A DNA stretch of 64,000 nt, taken from positions 434,001-498,000 of the forward strand of contig NZ_JAJSDZ010000010.1 of the NCBI RefSeq assembly GCF_021272385.1, given 5' to 3'. Below, one piece after another: positions 46,484-54,863 of this stretch. The translations under genes were made by a program, and so were the position numbers. Numbering within the stretch: the stretch's first letter is position 1; each line of letters opens with the position of its first letter. The notes under the pieces were generated by a model, which worked only from the letters and a program-made list of their open reading frames with translations, made no database searches and had not been told where the DNA came from. The stretch is from Vibrio salinus (GTDB lineage Bacteria; Pseudomonadota; Gammaproteobacteria; Enterobacterales; Vibrionaceae).

Positions 46484-46693
46484 ACCGGCTCCTTGTTATT
46501 TCGATGTTGTTGGTTCAGATGAGCAGAACAGCATATTTTATAAAAAACGGGTTGTGATTTTCTTATGTTCAGAATGGTAAGTTTCTGAATCGGATTATTA
46601 TTAGAGTGTAGAAAGAAATCCGGGTAACACAAATCAGACATGTCCCGCCGATGTAAATGCCTATAGATGACCAACCGTGATTGGAGAATTAAA

Positions 46694-47167
46694 TCATGAC
46701 GATGATTCGTGTTTGGCATAGTTCAGATGGCTTTCAGATTCGTATCGCATAATTAAATCCGTGAGTAGTTTGACCAGTGTTTCGCCTCTTTCGTCGCTTC
46801 TGATGTCTTTGGGCGCCGACAATATGCCTTCCAGTCCCGGGAGGATCTCTTTGCTGATCCCGGCCAAAGCCATAGACCATTGGGAAAAGCAGCGTTGGCG
46901 GATATGTTTGTTGTCGATTACTGCGACATTTTTGTGTCTGAAATCATTTTGTATGGATTCAAAAATTTTCTCGACTGCCGATTCCGGCCCTTCAAGTACC
47001 TGAATAAAATAACCACCGCTGAATAAAAGAGCTCCCGTTACATCCAGTCCGGCATTTTTTATTTTTGATGTTTTGATAATATTATTGATTTCCTGAACTG
47101 TATTCTCTTGATCACCAGGAATGTCGCAGGTACTGAAATAACTGATGGTATAAAGAGGTTCAGACAT
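46694..47167 (-). CDS. BLUF blue-light sensor protein
   Basis: A 157-aa flavin-binding photoreceptor (BLUF). Key residues for the photocycle are present: Tyr10 (TISYFS), Asn38 (KNAGLDVTG) and Gln56 (YFIQVLEG), with N-to-Q spacing of 18 as in characterised BLUF proteins, and Trp in SQWSMAL. The C-terminal tail is about 40 residues longer than the core. It overlaps the upstream GGDEF-EAL gene by 8 bp, so the two are translated together. I infer that light controls that phosphodiesterase in trans, like the fused BlrP1/YcgF architecture split in two. Confidence 0.92.
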   Translation of the reverse strand: MSEPLYTISYFSTCDIPGDQENTVQEINNIIKTSKIKNAGLDVTGALLFSGGYFIQVLEGPESAVEKIFESIQNDFRHKNVAVIDNKHIRQRCFSQWSMALAGISKEILPGLEGILSAPKDIRSDERGETLVKLLTDLIMRYESESHLNYAKHESSS

Positions 47168-48500
47168 ATTGTGTCACTCCTTTATCGGTTAGGTAGTATT
47201 GCAGATCGCTAAATGACAAAGGACAGGAATAGTAAAACCCTTGTAGAGTGTGGCTGCCTATCGAAGCAAGATATGCGGCCTGTTCTTTTGTTTCTACCCC
47301 TTCAATCGTGCTTTTAATGTTTAATGCTTTACATAATGCGACGAACGCCTGAATCATTTCTTTGTCCCGTTGAGATGATTTCGTGTCTTCCAGAAAAAGC
47401 GATGAAACAAAGGTCTTATCGAGTTTTGCCGACTCAAGAGGTAAGCTTCTCATCACGGTCATTGAGGAAAAACCGGTGCCAAAATCATCAAGTGCAAGAG
47501 AGACACCTTGATGGAGTAATCGGTTTATTTCTGATTCACTGGTTCTCAGAATCGCATTCTCTGTGATTTCCAGTTTCAGTAAATCCGGAGGAAGTGAGGA
47601 GTCGGCTAAGGCATTTTCTAACTGCTGGATAAAAAAAGTCATATTCTCAAGTTGTTTGGGAGAGACATTTACACTGAGAGATATCGATTCCTGACCGCAG
47701 ATGTTCCGAATTATCTGGATATCTTTACAGGCTTTTTTCAGTACCCAGGCGCCTAATAAATCAATGATTCCGATTTTTTCTGCAATAGGTATAAAGACTT
47801 CCGGGCTTACGCTGCCTCTTTTCGGGTGCATCCAGCGAATCAACGCCTCCACACCTTCTACATTACCGGATTCACAAGAGACCTGAGGTTGATAATAAAC
47901 CTGAAACTCATTGGATGAGAGAGCCCGGATAAGTTCAACTTTTTCTATTACAACCGAGTATCGAAGGTCATTTTCTAACAGGTGAATGGATTCGGCTTTA
48001 AACAGCATTTCTTGTTTGTAAACGCTAATTTTTTCTTTTGTTTCGGCGACTAAATGTAATGCAATATCGGCTGCCCGAACCAGCTCATAGGCACTGGCTG
48101 CGTGTTCAATCGAGTGCGCGATGCCTATCGAGCAATCCAGTGCAACGACATTACCACCAACTGACAACGGTCTTTGGACAAGTTCTATGATTTTCTCTGC
48201 AGTTGAGGCTACTTTACTATCCGTGGGTAAAACAATGGCGAACCCATCACCACCCATGCGCCCGACAATTGCGTCTTTCGGTGAGGCTTTTGCAATACGC
48301 CTGGCAATTGAAGCAATAATTTTGTCACCAATAAGGGGGCCAACACCGTCATTCACTTGCTTAAAACGGTGAATTTCGATAAGCAAAAGAGTGATGCTTG
48401 AATTTTTTTCTTTGTGGAGAAAATCTTCCGTTTTTTTTAATACAGCTTCACGCCGGTAAAGACCGGTGGTGATATCACGCTCTTTAATTAATAATGCCAT
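47160..48500 (-). CDS. GGDEF-EAL protein, predicted c-di-GMP phosphodiesterase
   Basis: A 446-aa soluble protein without membrane segments. The GGDEF domain (about 1-170) is degenerate (RMGGDGF: Glu replaced by Gly) and lacks a proper inhibitory site, so it should not make c-di-GMP. The EAL domain (about 190-446) keeps all the catalytic motifs I can check: GVEALIRW, NVSPKQ, LEITENAI, LALDDFGTGFSSM, KLDKTF and TIEGVET, with QGFYYSCPLS at the end. It should degrade c-di-GMP. The BLUF gene follows with overlap. Divergent from an opposing GGDEF/BLUF pair. Confidence 0.92.
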   Translation of the reverse strand: MALLIKERDITTGLYRREAVLKKTEDFLHKEKNSSITLLLIEIHRFKQVNDGVGPLIGDKIIASIARRIAKASPKDAIVGRMGGDGFAIVLPTDSKVASTAEKIIELVQRPLSVGGNVVALDCSIGIAHSIEHAASAYELVRAADIALHLVAETKEKISVYKQEMLFKAESIHLLENDLRYSVVIEKVELIRALSSNEFQVYYQPQVSCESGNVEGVEALIRWMHPKRGSVSPEVFIPIAEKIGIIDLLGAWVLKKACKDIQIIRNICGQESISLSVNVSPKQLENMTFFIQQLENALADSSLPPDLLKLEITENAILRTSESEINRLLHQGVSLALDDFGTGFSSMTVMRSLPLESAKLDKTFVSSLFLEDTKSSQRDKEMIQAFVALCKALNIKSTIEGVETKEQAAYLASIGSHTLQGFYYSCPLSFSDLQYYLTDKGVTQYV

Positions 48501-48854
48501 AGCCTAATGAACCATTATTCGACTTTACTGCTAAAAAATGAAGATAACACTCAATACAAAACAAATACGTCTTTTTTAAGAGTAATATTAGTTTTTCATA
48601 ATGCAAATGAGCACATTTAAAATTAAATGTGAAAATTAGATTGTTACGAAAATATTTATAAAAAGGTATATATTACAGTTGGTTTTATAAATGCATATGT
48701 CAATATTAAATAGCAAGATTCATAATATAGTATGAATATCAACAACCTATAGTAAATAAGAATAATTACAAATAATAAATTGACTATTATCATTTTTATT
48801 CTAGCCTAAAAGATGGGTATGATTAATAACTGTATGGTTATTAAAGAGATTAAA
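48501..48854. promoter_or_regulatory. AT-rich divergent intergenic region between the two BLUF modules
   Basis: About 350 bp, visibly AT-rich, without ORF. Both light-sensor units start from here in opposite directions, so their promoters must lie inside. I see no consensus promoter pair or strong palindrome I would defend. Confidence 0.5.
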
Positions 48855-49574
48855 ATGAATAAACGGATTTGCAGTGATTATGAGTTAAAGCAAAGGATCT
48901 TTTCTCATGAAGTGAAACAGTATCTGACCTCAGGTAAGCGTTCCGTTTATCAGAGTAAAATCCCTGCGCTGTTTAGTTCTGATATTATCATTAAATTTAA
49001 TATTATTACCGATGCCTTCTATGACATTATTGTTGATGTTTCTTCATTGGATAAAGACGAGTTTAAAGTCTATTTAGAGCGATTTACGGAAGTAGTTACT
49101 GGATTGGTGAATCTGGAACATGATATATGTTATACGGATCATCTGACCGGTATTTTTAATTTTAATTATCTTAAATCATTGGAAAATGAATTAGATGGAA
49201 AAGAATTTAATTTGTTTTTCTTTGACCTGGATAATATGAAATTTTTGAATGATAAATTTGGTCATGAATATGGTAACGAAGTGATTGTGCAATTTTCTAA
49301 GGCATTGAAACAGTGCTTCCGATTAACGGATTTAGTTTTTCGTTATGGTGGTGATGAGTTTATTGTCATTGTATTTCGTGATGATATCGAAATCGATGAG
49401 GTAATAAAGCGAATCTATCAGCAGAAAGAAGTAGGCAAATATCATATCTCGTTTAGCGTCGGAAAACATAAAAATATGAGTTCGAGCCTTTTTGAGACCA
49501 TAGAACAGGCGGATAAACGCATGTATGAGAGAAAAAGAATGAAGAAAGATAAGGGAGTTAAAAATGAAGTATAA
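48855..49574 (+). CDS. Diguanylate cyclase (GGDEF), partner of the downstream BLUF protein
   Basis: A 239-aa soluble protein. An N-terminal helical segment (about 1-95) of no family I recognise precedes a GGDEF domain: YTDHLTGIFNFNYL, FDLDNMKFLNDKFGHEYG, VFRYGGDEFIVIV. GGDEF is intact and the inhibitory RLTD lies five residues before it, so it should make c-di-GMP with product inhibition. ATG 48855 has AGAG at 7 nt; the frame opens at 48813. It overlaps the BLUF gene by 11 bp. Codon use is more AT-rich than in the flanking genes, suggesting a separate origin. Confidence 0.88.
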   Translation: MNKRICSDYELKQRIFSHEVKQYLTSGKRSVYQSKIPALFSSDIIIKFNIITDAFYDIIVDVSSLDKDEFKVYLERFTEVVTGLVNLEHDICYTDHLTGIFNFNYLKSLENELDGKEFNLFFFDLDNMKFLNDKFGHEYGNEVIVQFSKALKQCFRLTDLVFRYGGDEFIVIVFRDDIEIDEVIKRIYQQKEVGKYHISFSVGKHKNMSSSLFETIEQADKRMYERKRMKKDKGVKNEV

Positions 49575-49947
49575 GTATTTATTATATTCCAGTGTTTCAG
49601 AAATAGACAAAATTAATGTCTATGACATATTAAAAGTTGCCCGGGAAGAAAATAAAAAGTTTGGTATTACCGGTTTTTTGATATGCCATCTGGGTGGTTT
49701 TTATCAATTGATTGAAGGAAAGGAGTCAAACATCAATCAGCTTTACCATAATATTTCGACGGATGAGCGTCATTCTGATGTGAACATGATTATCGTAGGA
49801 GAACGTGAGGAACGTTTCTTCCCCGATTGGCAGATGGGGTATGTACGCATAGAAGAAGATATTTTTTCCCAGTGGAATAATATAAAAGATAAAGACTTAG
49901 TACTGAATGAATTCATTAGTACTGCACAATCCAGTCTTCAGTTTTAG
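49564..49947 (+). CDS. Second BLUF blue-light sensor protein
   Basis: A 127-aa BLUF protein with Tyr8 (LLYSS), Asn30 (REENKKFGITG), Gln48 (GGFYQLIEGKE) and Trp in FPDWQMGY, i.e. all photocycle residues. It is shorter than the BLUF at 46694. The start overlaps the GGDEF gene, so translation is coupled and a cyclase-BLUF complex is likely. With the divergent EAL/BLUF unit it forms two light-sensing modules of opposite predicted sign. Confidence 0.92.
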   Translation: MKYKYLLYSSVSEIDKINVYDILKVAREENKKFGITGFLICHLGGFYQLIEGKESNINQLYHNISTDERHSDVNMIIVGEREERFFPDWQMGYVRIEEDIFSQWNNIKDKDLVLNEFISTAQSSLQF

Positions 49948-50154
49948 TCCGGTTTAGAGGTTATGTGTATTACGAGCTATTTATAAATGAAGTTGAATTT
50001 ACATCTTTCTGATAATCAATGAAATGCGTAAGTGGTCATTTTACTGACACATCTCTATTCCATAATCATTCCATAAAAATATAGCTGTTATCGCTTTTAC
50101 CCCGGTGCTGTATGGCAGTGTTGTATTATTAGTCTGAAATACAAGAGAAAAATT

Positions 50155-50691
50155 ATGCTAATGGAAGCGGAAAATATTTATCTGCGTTCACTGGATGTGA
50201 ATGATGCTGAACTATTTTATGTATGGTCATGTGATCGGGACGTGACTCGGTACAGTTTGTCTTCCTATGCTTATCCTCAATCCAAAACGGACATGTCGTC
50301 CTGGTTATCCGGTATTAATTCCGAACGTAGCAATGTTTATTTTGGCATTTGTTGTAAAGAAGATGATCAGCTCATCGGCTATGCCGGGATTTCTTCAATA
50401 AGCACTTTGAATCGTAGTGGTGAGTTTTTTATTCTCATTGGTAATAAGGCATGTTGGGGACAGGGCATCGGTACATTGGTGACGAAGTTAGTGACCCATT
50501 ACGCGATAAAGACCTTAGGGTTACACCGGGTTCAGCTAACGGCTTACACCCGGAATACAGCGGCAATGAACGCATACCGTAAAGCTGGCTATCAGCATGA
50601 AGGGGTGATGCGTCAGGCCGGGTTTCGTGATGGTCAGTTTGTCGATAAAGTTATTATGTCGGTTCTGTCTACTGAGTGGACGGGGTTTTAA
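50155..50691 (+). CDS. GNAT-family N-acetyltransferase (RimJ/RimL-like)
   Basis: A 178-aa GCN5-related acetyltransferase of the RimJ/RimL/SpeG-like class (IYLRSLDVNDAELFYVW, then GNKACWGQGIGTLVTKLVTHYAIKTLGLHRVQLTAYTRNTAAMNAYRKAGYQHEGVMRQAGFRDGQFVDKVIMSVL). The acetyl-CoA loop is QGIGTL. Substrate may be a protein N-terminus, an amine or an antibiotic; nothing decides. ATG 50155 or 50161. The last bases overlap a possible terminator. Confidence 0.88.
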   Translation: MLMEAENIYLRSLDVNDAELFYVWSCDRDVTRYSLSSYAYPQSKTDMSSWLSGINSERSNVYFGICCKEDDQLIGYAGISSISTLNRSGEFFILIGNKACWGQGIGTLVTKLVTHYAIKTLGLHRVQLTAYTRNTAAMNAYRKAGYQHEGVMRQAGFRDGQFVDKVIMSVLSTEWTGF

Positions 50692-50700
50692 CCCCTGCTT
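50682..50700 (+). terminator. Weak terminator hairpin at the end of the acetyltransferase gene
   Basis: GGGGT-TTTA-ACCCC (50682-50695) overlaps the stop codon and is followed by TGCTTTTCC. Short stem, imperfect T-run. Confidence 0.4.
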
Positions 50701-50883
50701 TTCCTCAACGTAATACTTTCCCTTCTTTTTCATCAGGCTTTATTTGTTTTTTATGCTCCTGCCTGTCTGTGAAACCGGTAAAACAGAGGGGTTTTAAGTT
50801 AATTAAATGTGAATCTTCCACCTATATATGTTCTGTATTTCCTTCTGATTAATGCATTTTATTCCTTTTAAAACAAGCTATTA

Positions 50884-50901
50884 AACTTATCTAGACAAGT
50901 T
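50884..50901. promoter_or_regulatory. Distal phn operator copy
   Basis: AACTTATCTAGACAAGTT, an almost perfect 18-bp palindrome, is the exact reverse complement of the proximal copy at 51050-51067. The core GTCTAGAC is typical of GntR/HutC-UTRA regulators such as PhnF. Confidence 0.65.
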
Positions 50902-50937
50902 GATGTGATTTCTTGTGACGGTTTTTCCTGAACAAAT

Positions 50938-50955
50938 TTGTCACAAAAGTGACAT
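50938..50955 (+). promoter_or_regulatory. Pho-box-like site and inverted repeat ahead of phnF
   Basis: TTGTCAC-AAAA-GTGACAT matches the 7-4-7 Pho box with 6/7 and 5/7. The same bases form a perfect inverted repeat TGTCAC-AAAA-GTGACA, so a different dimeric regulator cannot be excluded. A GATAAT -10-like box follows at 50990. Confidence 0.45.
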
Positions 50956-51049
50956 GTTATCACGTCAAAGTGAGTGACAGGTTTCCGGTGATAATCTCAG
51001 GAGTGATGCATTCGGGAATAAGAATCAAAAGCACTGGTTACTGCCTGTT

Positions 51050-51067
51050 AACTTGTCTAGATAAGTT
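51050..51067. promoter_or_regulatory. Proximal phn operator copy
   Basis: AACTTGTCTAGATAAGTT lies 39 bp before the phnF start. The symmetry extends three more bases on each side (51047-51070). Together with the distal copy (166 bp centre to centre) it is the expected PhnF operator pair. Confidence 0.7.
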
Positions 51068-51106
51068 AACAAGACAATATTCCAGATGGTTAAGGACGGG
51101 AAGGAA

Positions 51107-51802
51107 ATGCCAGTTTATTTAGACATTGCCGAGATACTGGAAAAAGAAGTGAAGAAAGACCTGAAACCGGGTGATTACTTACCGCCGGAATCCAGACTTG
51201 CCGAACGGTTTTCTGTCAACCGGCATACATTGCGCCGGGCAGTAGATGAACTGGTCAATACCGGTCTGATTCAGCGCCATCAGGGGAAAGGTAACATGGT
51301 GACGCATCCACCCGGTGATTACCGGCTTTTTTCCGGCGCTCATTTTACGGGAAACCTGATGAAGCAGGGAGAAAAACCGATAAGCCGGGTTCTGTCGTCA
51401 CGATTAATTACCGTTTCTCCAAAGGTTGCCGGTTATCTGAATGTTGAATCCGGTCAGAAAGTGATCCATATCCGAACATTACGACAAATCGGCCTGAAGC
51501 CCAGATCAGTTATTGACCATTATCTTTCCTGTGAGGCGTGGTGGCCGATTATGAAAAATTACCGGGAAGGTTCTTTACATCTGTTTATCCGGCGAGGGTT
51601 TGACATCGATCTTGAGCGAAAAGAGACCCGGATTGGGGCCCGCAGTCCGACGAATGAAGAGTGTCGTTTACTGAATATTACCCCGGATATTCCACTGCTT
51701 AAGGTAAAAACACGAAATGTTATTAAAGGTACGGATGTGGTTGCGGAATTTTCCAGTTCTCTGACCCGGGCTGATATCACTGAATTTGTAATGGAGCACT
51801 AA
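51107..51802 (+). CDS. phnF: PhnF, GntR/UTRA regulator of phosphonate utilisation
   Basis: A 231-aa repressor. The N-terminal GntR winged helix (IAEILEKEVKKDLKPGDYLPPESRLAERFSVNRHTLRRAVDEL) and the C-terminal UTRA domain (VIHIRTLRQIGLKPRSVIDHYLS to SSSLTRADITEFVMEH) match E. coli PhnF, including the ending SLTRADMIEFTMEH. I choose ATG 51107 (MPVYLDIAE), which has a good purine-rich ribosome site, over the ATG at 51086, which has none. First gene of the C-P lyase operon, behind two palindromic operators. Confidence 0.94.
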   Translation: MPVYLDIAEILEKEVKKDLKPGDYLPPESRLAERFSVNRHTLRRAVDELVNTGLIQRHQGKGNMVTHPPGDYRLFSGAHFTGNLMKQGEKPISRVLSSRLITVSPKVAGYLNVESGQKVIHIRTLRQIGLKPRSVIDHYLSCEAWWPIMKNYREGSLHLFIRRGFDIDLERKETRIGARSPTNEECRLLNITPDIPLLKVKTRNVIKGTDVVAEFSSSLTRADITEFVMEH

Positions 51803-51806
51803 CTCA

Positions 51807-52253
51807 ATGACTGAATTAGAAGAAAGGCAACACTGGATGGCCGTGTTGGCAAAAAGTTCGTTTGCCGAATTGAAACGGTACTGGCAGACGCTTGAACTTG
51901 AGCCTGAGTACACGTTGGTAAGACGGCCTGAGATTGGTCTGGTTCAGATACCGGGAAGGATGGGAGGAACCGGCCGCGCTTTTAATATGGGAGATGTCAC
52001 GGTTACCCGGAGTGTTGTACGGCTGGCTTCCGGAGAGCTTGGATACAGCTATTTACTTGGGCGGAATAAATCTCACGCGGAGCTGGCTGCGGTAATTGAT
52101 GCATTGTTACAGAAGGTGTCCTACCGCGATGTCATACAGTCCGGGTTGATTAAGCCCTTAGCTGAGATAAAGAGTCAGCGTGATCATCAGAGAGCCAGTG
52201 AAGTTGCTTCAAGTAAAGTGGATTTTTTCACAATGGTTCGTGGGGACGCGTAG
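51807..52253 (+). CDS. phnG: PhnG, C-P lyase core subunit
   Basis: A 148-aa subunit of the carbon-phosphorus lyase core complex (PhnG2H2I2J2). Family hallmarks are RHWMAVLAKSSFAEL-like start, VRRPEIGLVQIPGRMGGTGRAFNMGDVTVTRSVVRL and GYSYLLGRNKSHAEL. It acts with PhnI and PhnH to transfer ribose triphosphate from ATP onto the phosphonate. It starts 4 bp after phnF. Confidence 0.95.
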   Translation: MTELEERQHWMAVLAKSSFAELKRYWQTLELEPEYTLVRRPEIGLVQIPGRMGGTGRAFNMGDVTVTRSVVRLASGELGYSYLLGRNKSHAELAAVIDALLQKVSYRDVIQSGLIKPLAEIKSQRDHQRASEVASSKVDFFTMVRGDA

Positions 52254-52297
52254 CGACAATGGACACGGATAGAAACGGTAAAGGTTAAAAGAATTTT

Positions 52298-52918
52298 ATG
52301 AATATGATTTCTCAGGCATTTCAGGATGAAGTCCATGATAGCCAGCAGTGTTTCCGGCGGCTGTTAAAGGCCATGTCCGAGCCGGGAACCATCGTCACTC
52401 TGGATCGTTGTGATGGTTTTGGGGCCTTAATGCCAGCGACGACTCAGGTACTGCTGACCATGGCGGATGCCATGACATCGCTGTGGTTTTCTTCTCAATT
52501 GCAATCGGATTCTGATATATCGGATAACATTCGTTTTCATTGTTCAGCACCGGTGGTGATGTCGCAGCAGGAAGCTGATTTTGCTGTCTTTAGTTCCCGG
52601 GATCAGAGTGAATATGACTGGCTTTCGCCGCAGTTTGATATTGGGGATGAAGCGTATCCTGACCGGTCGGCTACCGTGATCGTTGAAGTGGAAAGTTTTT
52701 ACGAAGGAAGTGAGCTTACTCTGACCGGCCCCGGAATACGGCAGGAACGGGTTGTTTGCTTAGGGGGGCTTTCCGAATCGTTGTTTTCCTATCTGGAACA
52801 ACGTCAGGAAAGGGTGGCGTTTCCTCTTGGCGTGGATTTCATTTTTACATCAGGTCGACAGGTTATGTGTTTTCCCCGGACAACAAAAGTGGAGGTAGCA
52901 CTATGTACGTTGCCGTAA
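52298..52918 (+). CDS. phnH: PhnH, C-P lyase core subunit
   Basis: A 206-aa core subunit. Recognised by FQDEVHDSQQCFRRLLKAMSEPGTIVTL at the N-terminus and LTGPGIRQERVVCLGG with FPLGVDFIFTSGRQVMCFPRTTKVEV at the end. It resembles a PLP-transferase fold in known structures but binds no PLP. It follows phnG by 44 bp and overlaps phnI by 16 bp. Confidence 0.95.
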   Translation: MNMISQAFQDEVHDSQQCFRRLLKAMSEPGTIVTLDRCDGFGALMPATTQVLLTMADAMTSLWFSSQLQSDSDISDNIRFHCSAPVVMSQQEADFAVFSSRDQSEYDWLSPQFDIGDEAYPDRSATVIVEVESFYEGSELTLTGPGIRQERVVCLGGLSESLFSYLEQRQERVAFPLGVDFIFTSGRQVMCFPRTTKVEVALCTLP

Positions 52919-53991
52919 AAGGAGGCGAAAAAGCCATTCGTCAGGCTCATCAGCTTCAGGCGATAAAACGCCGTGGTGATACGCAGTATGCCGAGCTGAG
53001 CGTAGCGCAGATCCGGGAACAGTTATCGGGATCTGTGGATCGGGTGATGACTGAGGGTGGAGTCTATGACAAAGATCTGGCGGCGCTTGCGATTAAACAG
53101 GCGGCCGGTGATTTGGTTGAAGCCATTTTCTTGCTGAGAGCCTACCGGACGACATTGCCCCGGGTGAGTACTGCATTGCCGGTGGATACCGGATCGATGC
53201 GCATCGAACGCCGTATTTCAGCGATTTACAAAGAGTTACCGGGAGGGCAGGTTCTTGGGCCGACTTATGATTATACACACCGGTTGCTGGATTTTAGCCT
53301 GCTTGCCGAAGGCGAAACGCCGGATGATCCGGAAGGTGAAATGGTTGATCTGGATGAATGCCCTCAGGTTTTGGAGATTCTGGAAAACCTCGACCTTATG
53401 GTTTCAGAGAAAGACAACGGACAGCGCCCTGAAGACATCACCATGAATCCGGTTCATTATCCATGTGACCGGAGTGCCCGTTTGCAGAATCTGGTACGGG
53501 GAGATGAAGGATTTTTGCTGGCACTTGGGTATTCAACTCAGCGTGGATTTGGCGGCAACCATCCATTTGCCGGTGAAATTCGTTCCGGGTTTGTTACTTT
53601 GTCGCTGGTTCCGGAGGAACTGGGTTTTTCCATCGATATCGGGGAGATTGAACTCACGGAATGTCAGATGGTGAACGGTTTTATAGAGGATGACGAGAAA
53701 AAGGCCCGGCTGACCCGCGGCTACGGTTTAACCTTTGGTGCGACAGAGCGCAAAGCCATGTCGATGGCGCTGGTGGACCGGGCATTGCAGGCGGCTGAAT
53801 ACGACGAAGCCATTAATGGTCCGGCCCGGGATGAAGAATTTGTTTTATCTCATTCCGATAATGTTGAAGCCGCAGGTTTTGTTTCTCATCTTAAATTACC
53901 TCATTACGTCGATTTTCAGTCCGAACTGGAACTGCTGCGCCGGATGCGCCGGGAGCAGAAAAATGAGCAAGAAAAGGAGAAAGAAGGATGA
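52903..53991 (+). CDS. phnI: PhnI, nucleosidase subunit of C-P lyase
   Basis: A 362-aa core subunit that removes adenine from ATP/GTP and, with PhnG and PhnH, forms ribose triphosphonate. The start is ATG 52903 (MYVAVKGGEKAIRQAHQLQ), with GGAGG 7 nt upstream, inside the end of phnH; the longer open frame to 52756 overlaps phnH and is not family-like. Landmarks: YDKDLAALAIKQAAGDLVEAIFLLRAYR, RGDEGFLLALGYSTQRGFGGNHPF, TFGATERKAMSMALVDRAL. Overlaps phnJ by 4 bp. Confidence 0.95.
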   Translation: MYVAVKGGEKAIRQAHQLQAIKRRGDTQYAELSVAQIREQLSGSVDRVMTEGGVYDKDLAALAIKQAAGDLVEAIFLLRAYRTTLPRVSTALPVDTGSMRIERRISAIYKELPGGQVLGPTYDYTHRLLDFSLLAEGETPDDPEGEMVDLDECPQVLEILENLDLMVSEKDNGQRPEDITMNPVHYPCDRSARLQNLVRGDEGFLLALGYSTQRGFGGNHPFAGEIRSGFVTLSLVPEELGFSIDIGEIELTECQMVNGFIEDDEKKARLTRGYGLTFGATERKAMSMALVDRALQAAEYDEAINGPARDEEFVLSHSDNVEAAGFVSHLKLPHYVDFQSELELLRRMRREQKNEQEKEKEG

Positions 53992-54863
53992 ATCTGTTTC
54001 GCTCTGAACCGCAAACGTCAGCAGGAACCGAAGGCTACAATTACGGTTATCTGGATGAACAGACAAAACGAATGATTCGCCGGGCGTTGTTAAAAGCGGT
54101 GGCAATTCCCGGATATCAGGTCCCTTTTGCCAGCCGCGAAATGCCGATGCCTTATGGCTGGGGAACCGGAGGTGTACAAATTACAGCGGCTATCATCGGG
54201 CTGGACGATACCCTGAAAGTCATTGATCAGGGGGCCGATGATACGACCAATGCAGTTTCTATCCGAGCCTTTTTCCGTTCCGTAGCCGGGATGGAAACGA
54301 CAGAAGAAACGGCGAAGGCGAGCATTATTCAGACCCGACACCGTATTCCGGAAGTGCCGCTGAAAGAAGACCAGATTTTGGTTTATCAGGTGCCGATTCC
54401 GGAGCCATTACGCTTTATTGAGCCCCGGGAAACTGAAACCCGCAAAATGCATGCGTTGCAGGAATATGGCGTTATGCACGTTAAACTCTATGAAGATATT
54501 GCCCGGTTTGGTCGTATTTCAACAGCTTATGCTTACCCGGTCAGAGTTAACGGGGTTTATATGATGGATCCGTCACCGATTCCGAAATTCGATAATCCAA
54601 AGATGAATAATATGCCGGCACTGCAACTCTTTGGCGCAGGGCGGGAAAAGCGCATTTATGCGGTGCCACCTTACACCAAAGTTCAGAGCCTGGACTTTGA
54701 AGATCACCCGTTTGAGATTCAGAAATGGGATGAACCGTGTGCGATTTGTGGATCAACAGACACTTATCTGGATGAAGTGGTTTTGGACGACAAAGGTACA
54801 CATATGTTTGTGTGTTCAGATACCGATTATTGCAGACAGCAGCAGGAGAAAACGGATGAGTGA
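53988..54863 (+). CDS. phnJ: PhnJ, radical SAM C-P lyase
   Basis: A 291-aa catalytic subunit that cleaves the carbon-phosphorus bond with a [4Fe-4S] cluster and S-adenosylmethionine. The N-terminus (YNYGYLDEQTKRMIRRALLKAVAIPGYQVPFASREMPMPYGWGTGG) and the C-terminal Cys set (CAIC, then VCSDTDYC) are as in E. coli PhnJ. Overlap with phnI (ATGA) and phnK (8 bp) indicates strict co-translation. Confidence 0.97.
   Translation: MNLFRSEPQTSAGTEGYNYGYLDEQTKRMIRRALLKAVAIPGYQVPFASREMPMPYGWGTGGVQITAAIIGLDDTLKVIDQGADDTTNAVSIRAFFRSVAGMETTEETAKASIIQTRHRIPEVPLKEDQILVYQVPIPEPLRFIEPRETETRKMHALQEYGVMHVKLYEDIARFGRISTAYAYPVRVNGVYMMDPSPIPKFDNPKMNNMPALQLFGAGREKRIYAVPPYTKVQSLDFEDHPFEIQKWDEPCAICGSTDTYLDEVVLDDKGTHMFVCSDTDYCRQQQEKTDE

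Noticed and set aside
46459..46719. 86-aa minus-strand open frame between the STAS and BLUF genes
   Set aside because: It overlaps the STAS start, has no family-like segment and no convincing ribosome-binding site.
50939..50954. TGTCAC-AAAA-GTGACA as a CRP site
   Set aside because: The CRP consensus is TGTGA-N6-TCACA; spacing and bases differ, so I list it as Pho-box-like or unknown dimer site.
51086..51106. ATG 51086 as phnF start
   Set aside because: No ribosome-binding site precedes it; ATG 51107 is better and fits the PhnF N-terminus.
52756..52902. Longer phnI start inside phnH
   Set aside because: The extra 49 residues are the out-of-frame reading of phnH; ATG 52903 has GGAGG at ideal spacing and the family N-terminus.
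54631..54855. Longer phnK start inside phnJ
   Set aside because: This part is a frame-shifted reading of phnJ; PhnK begins at ATG 54856.
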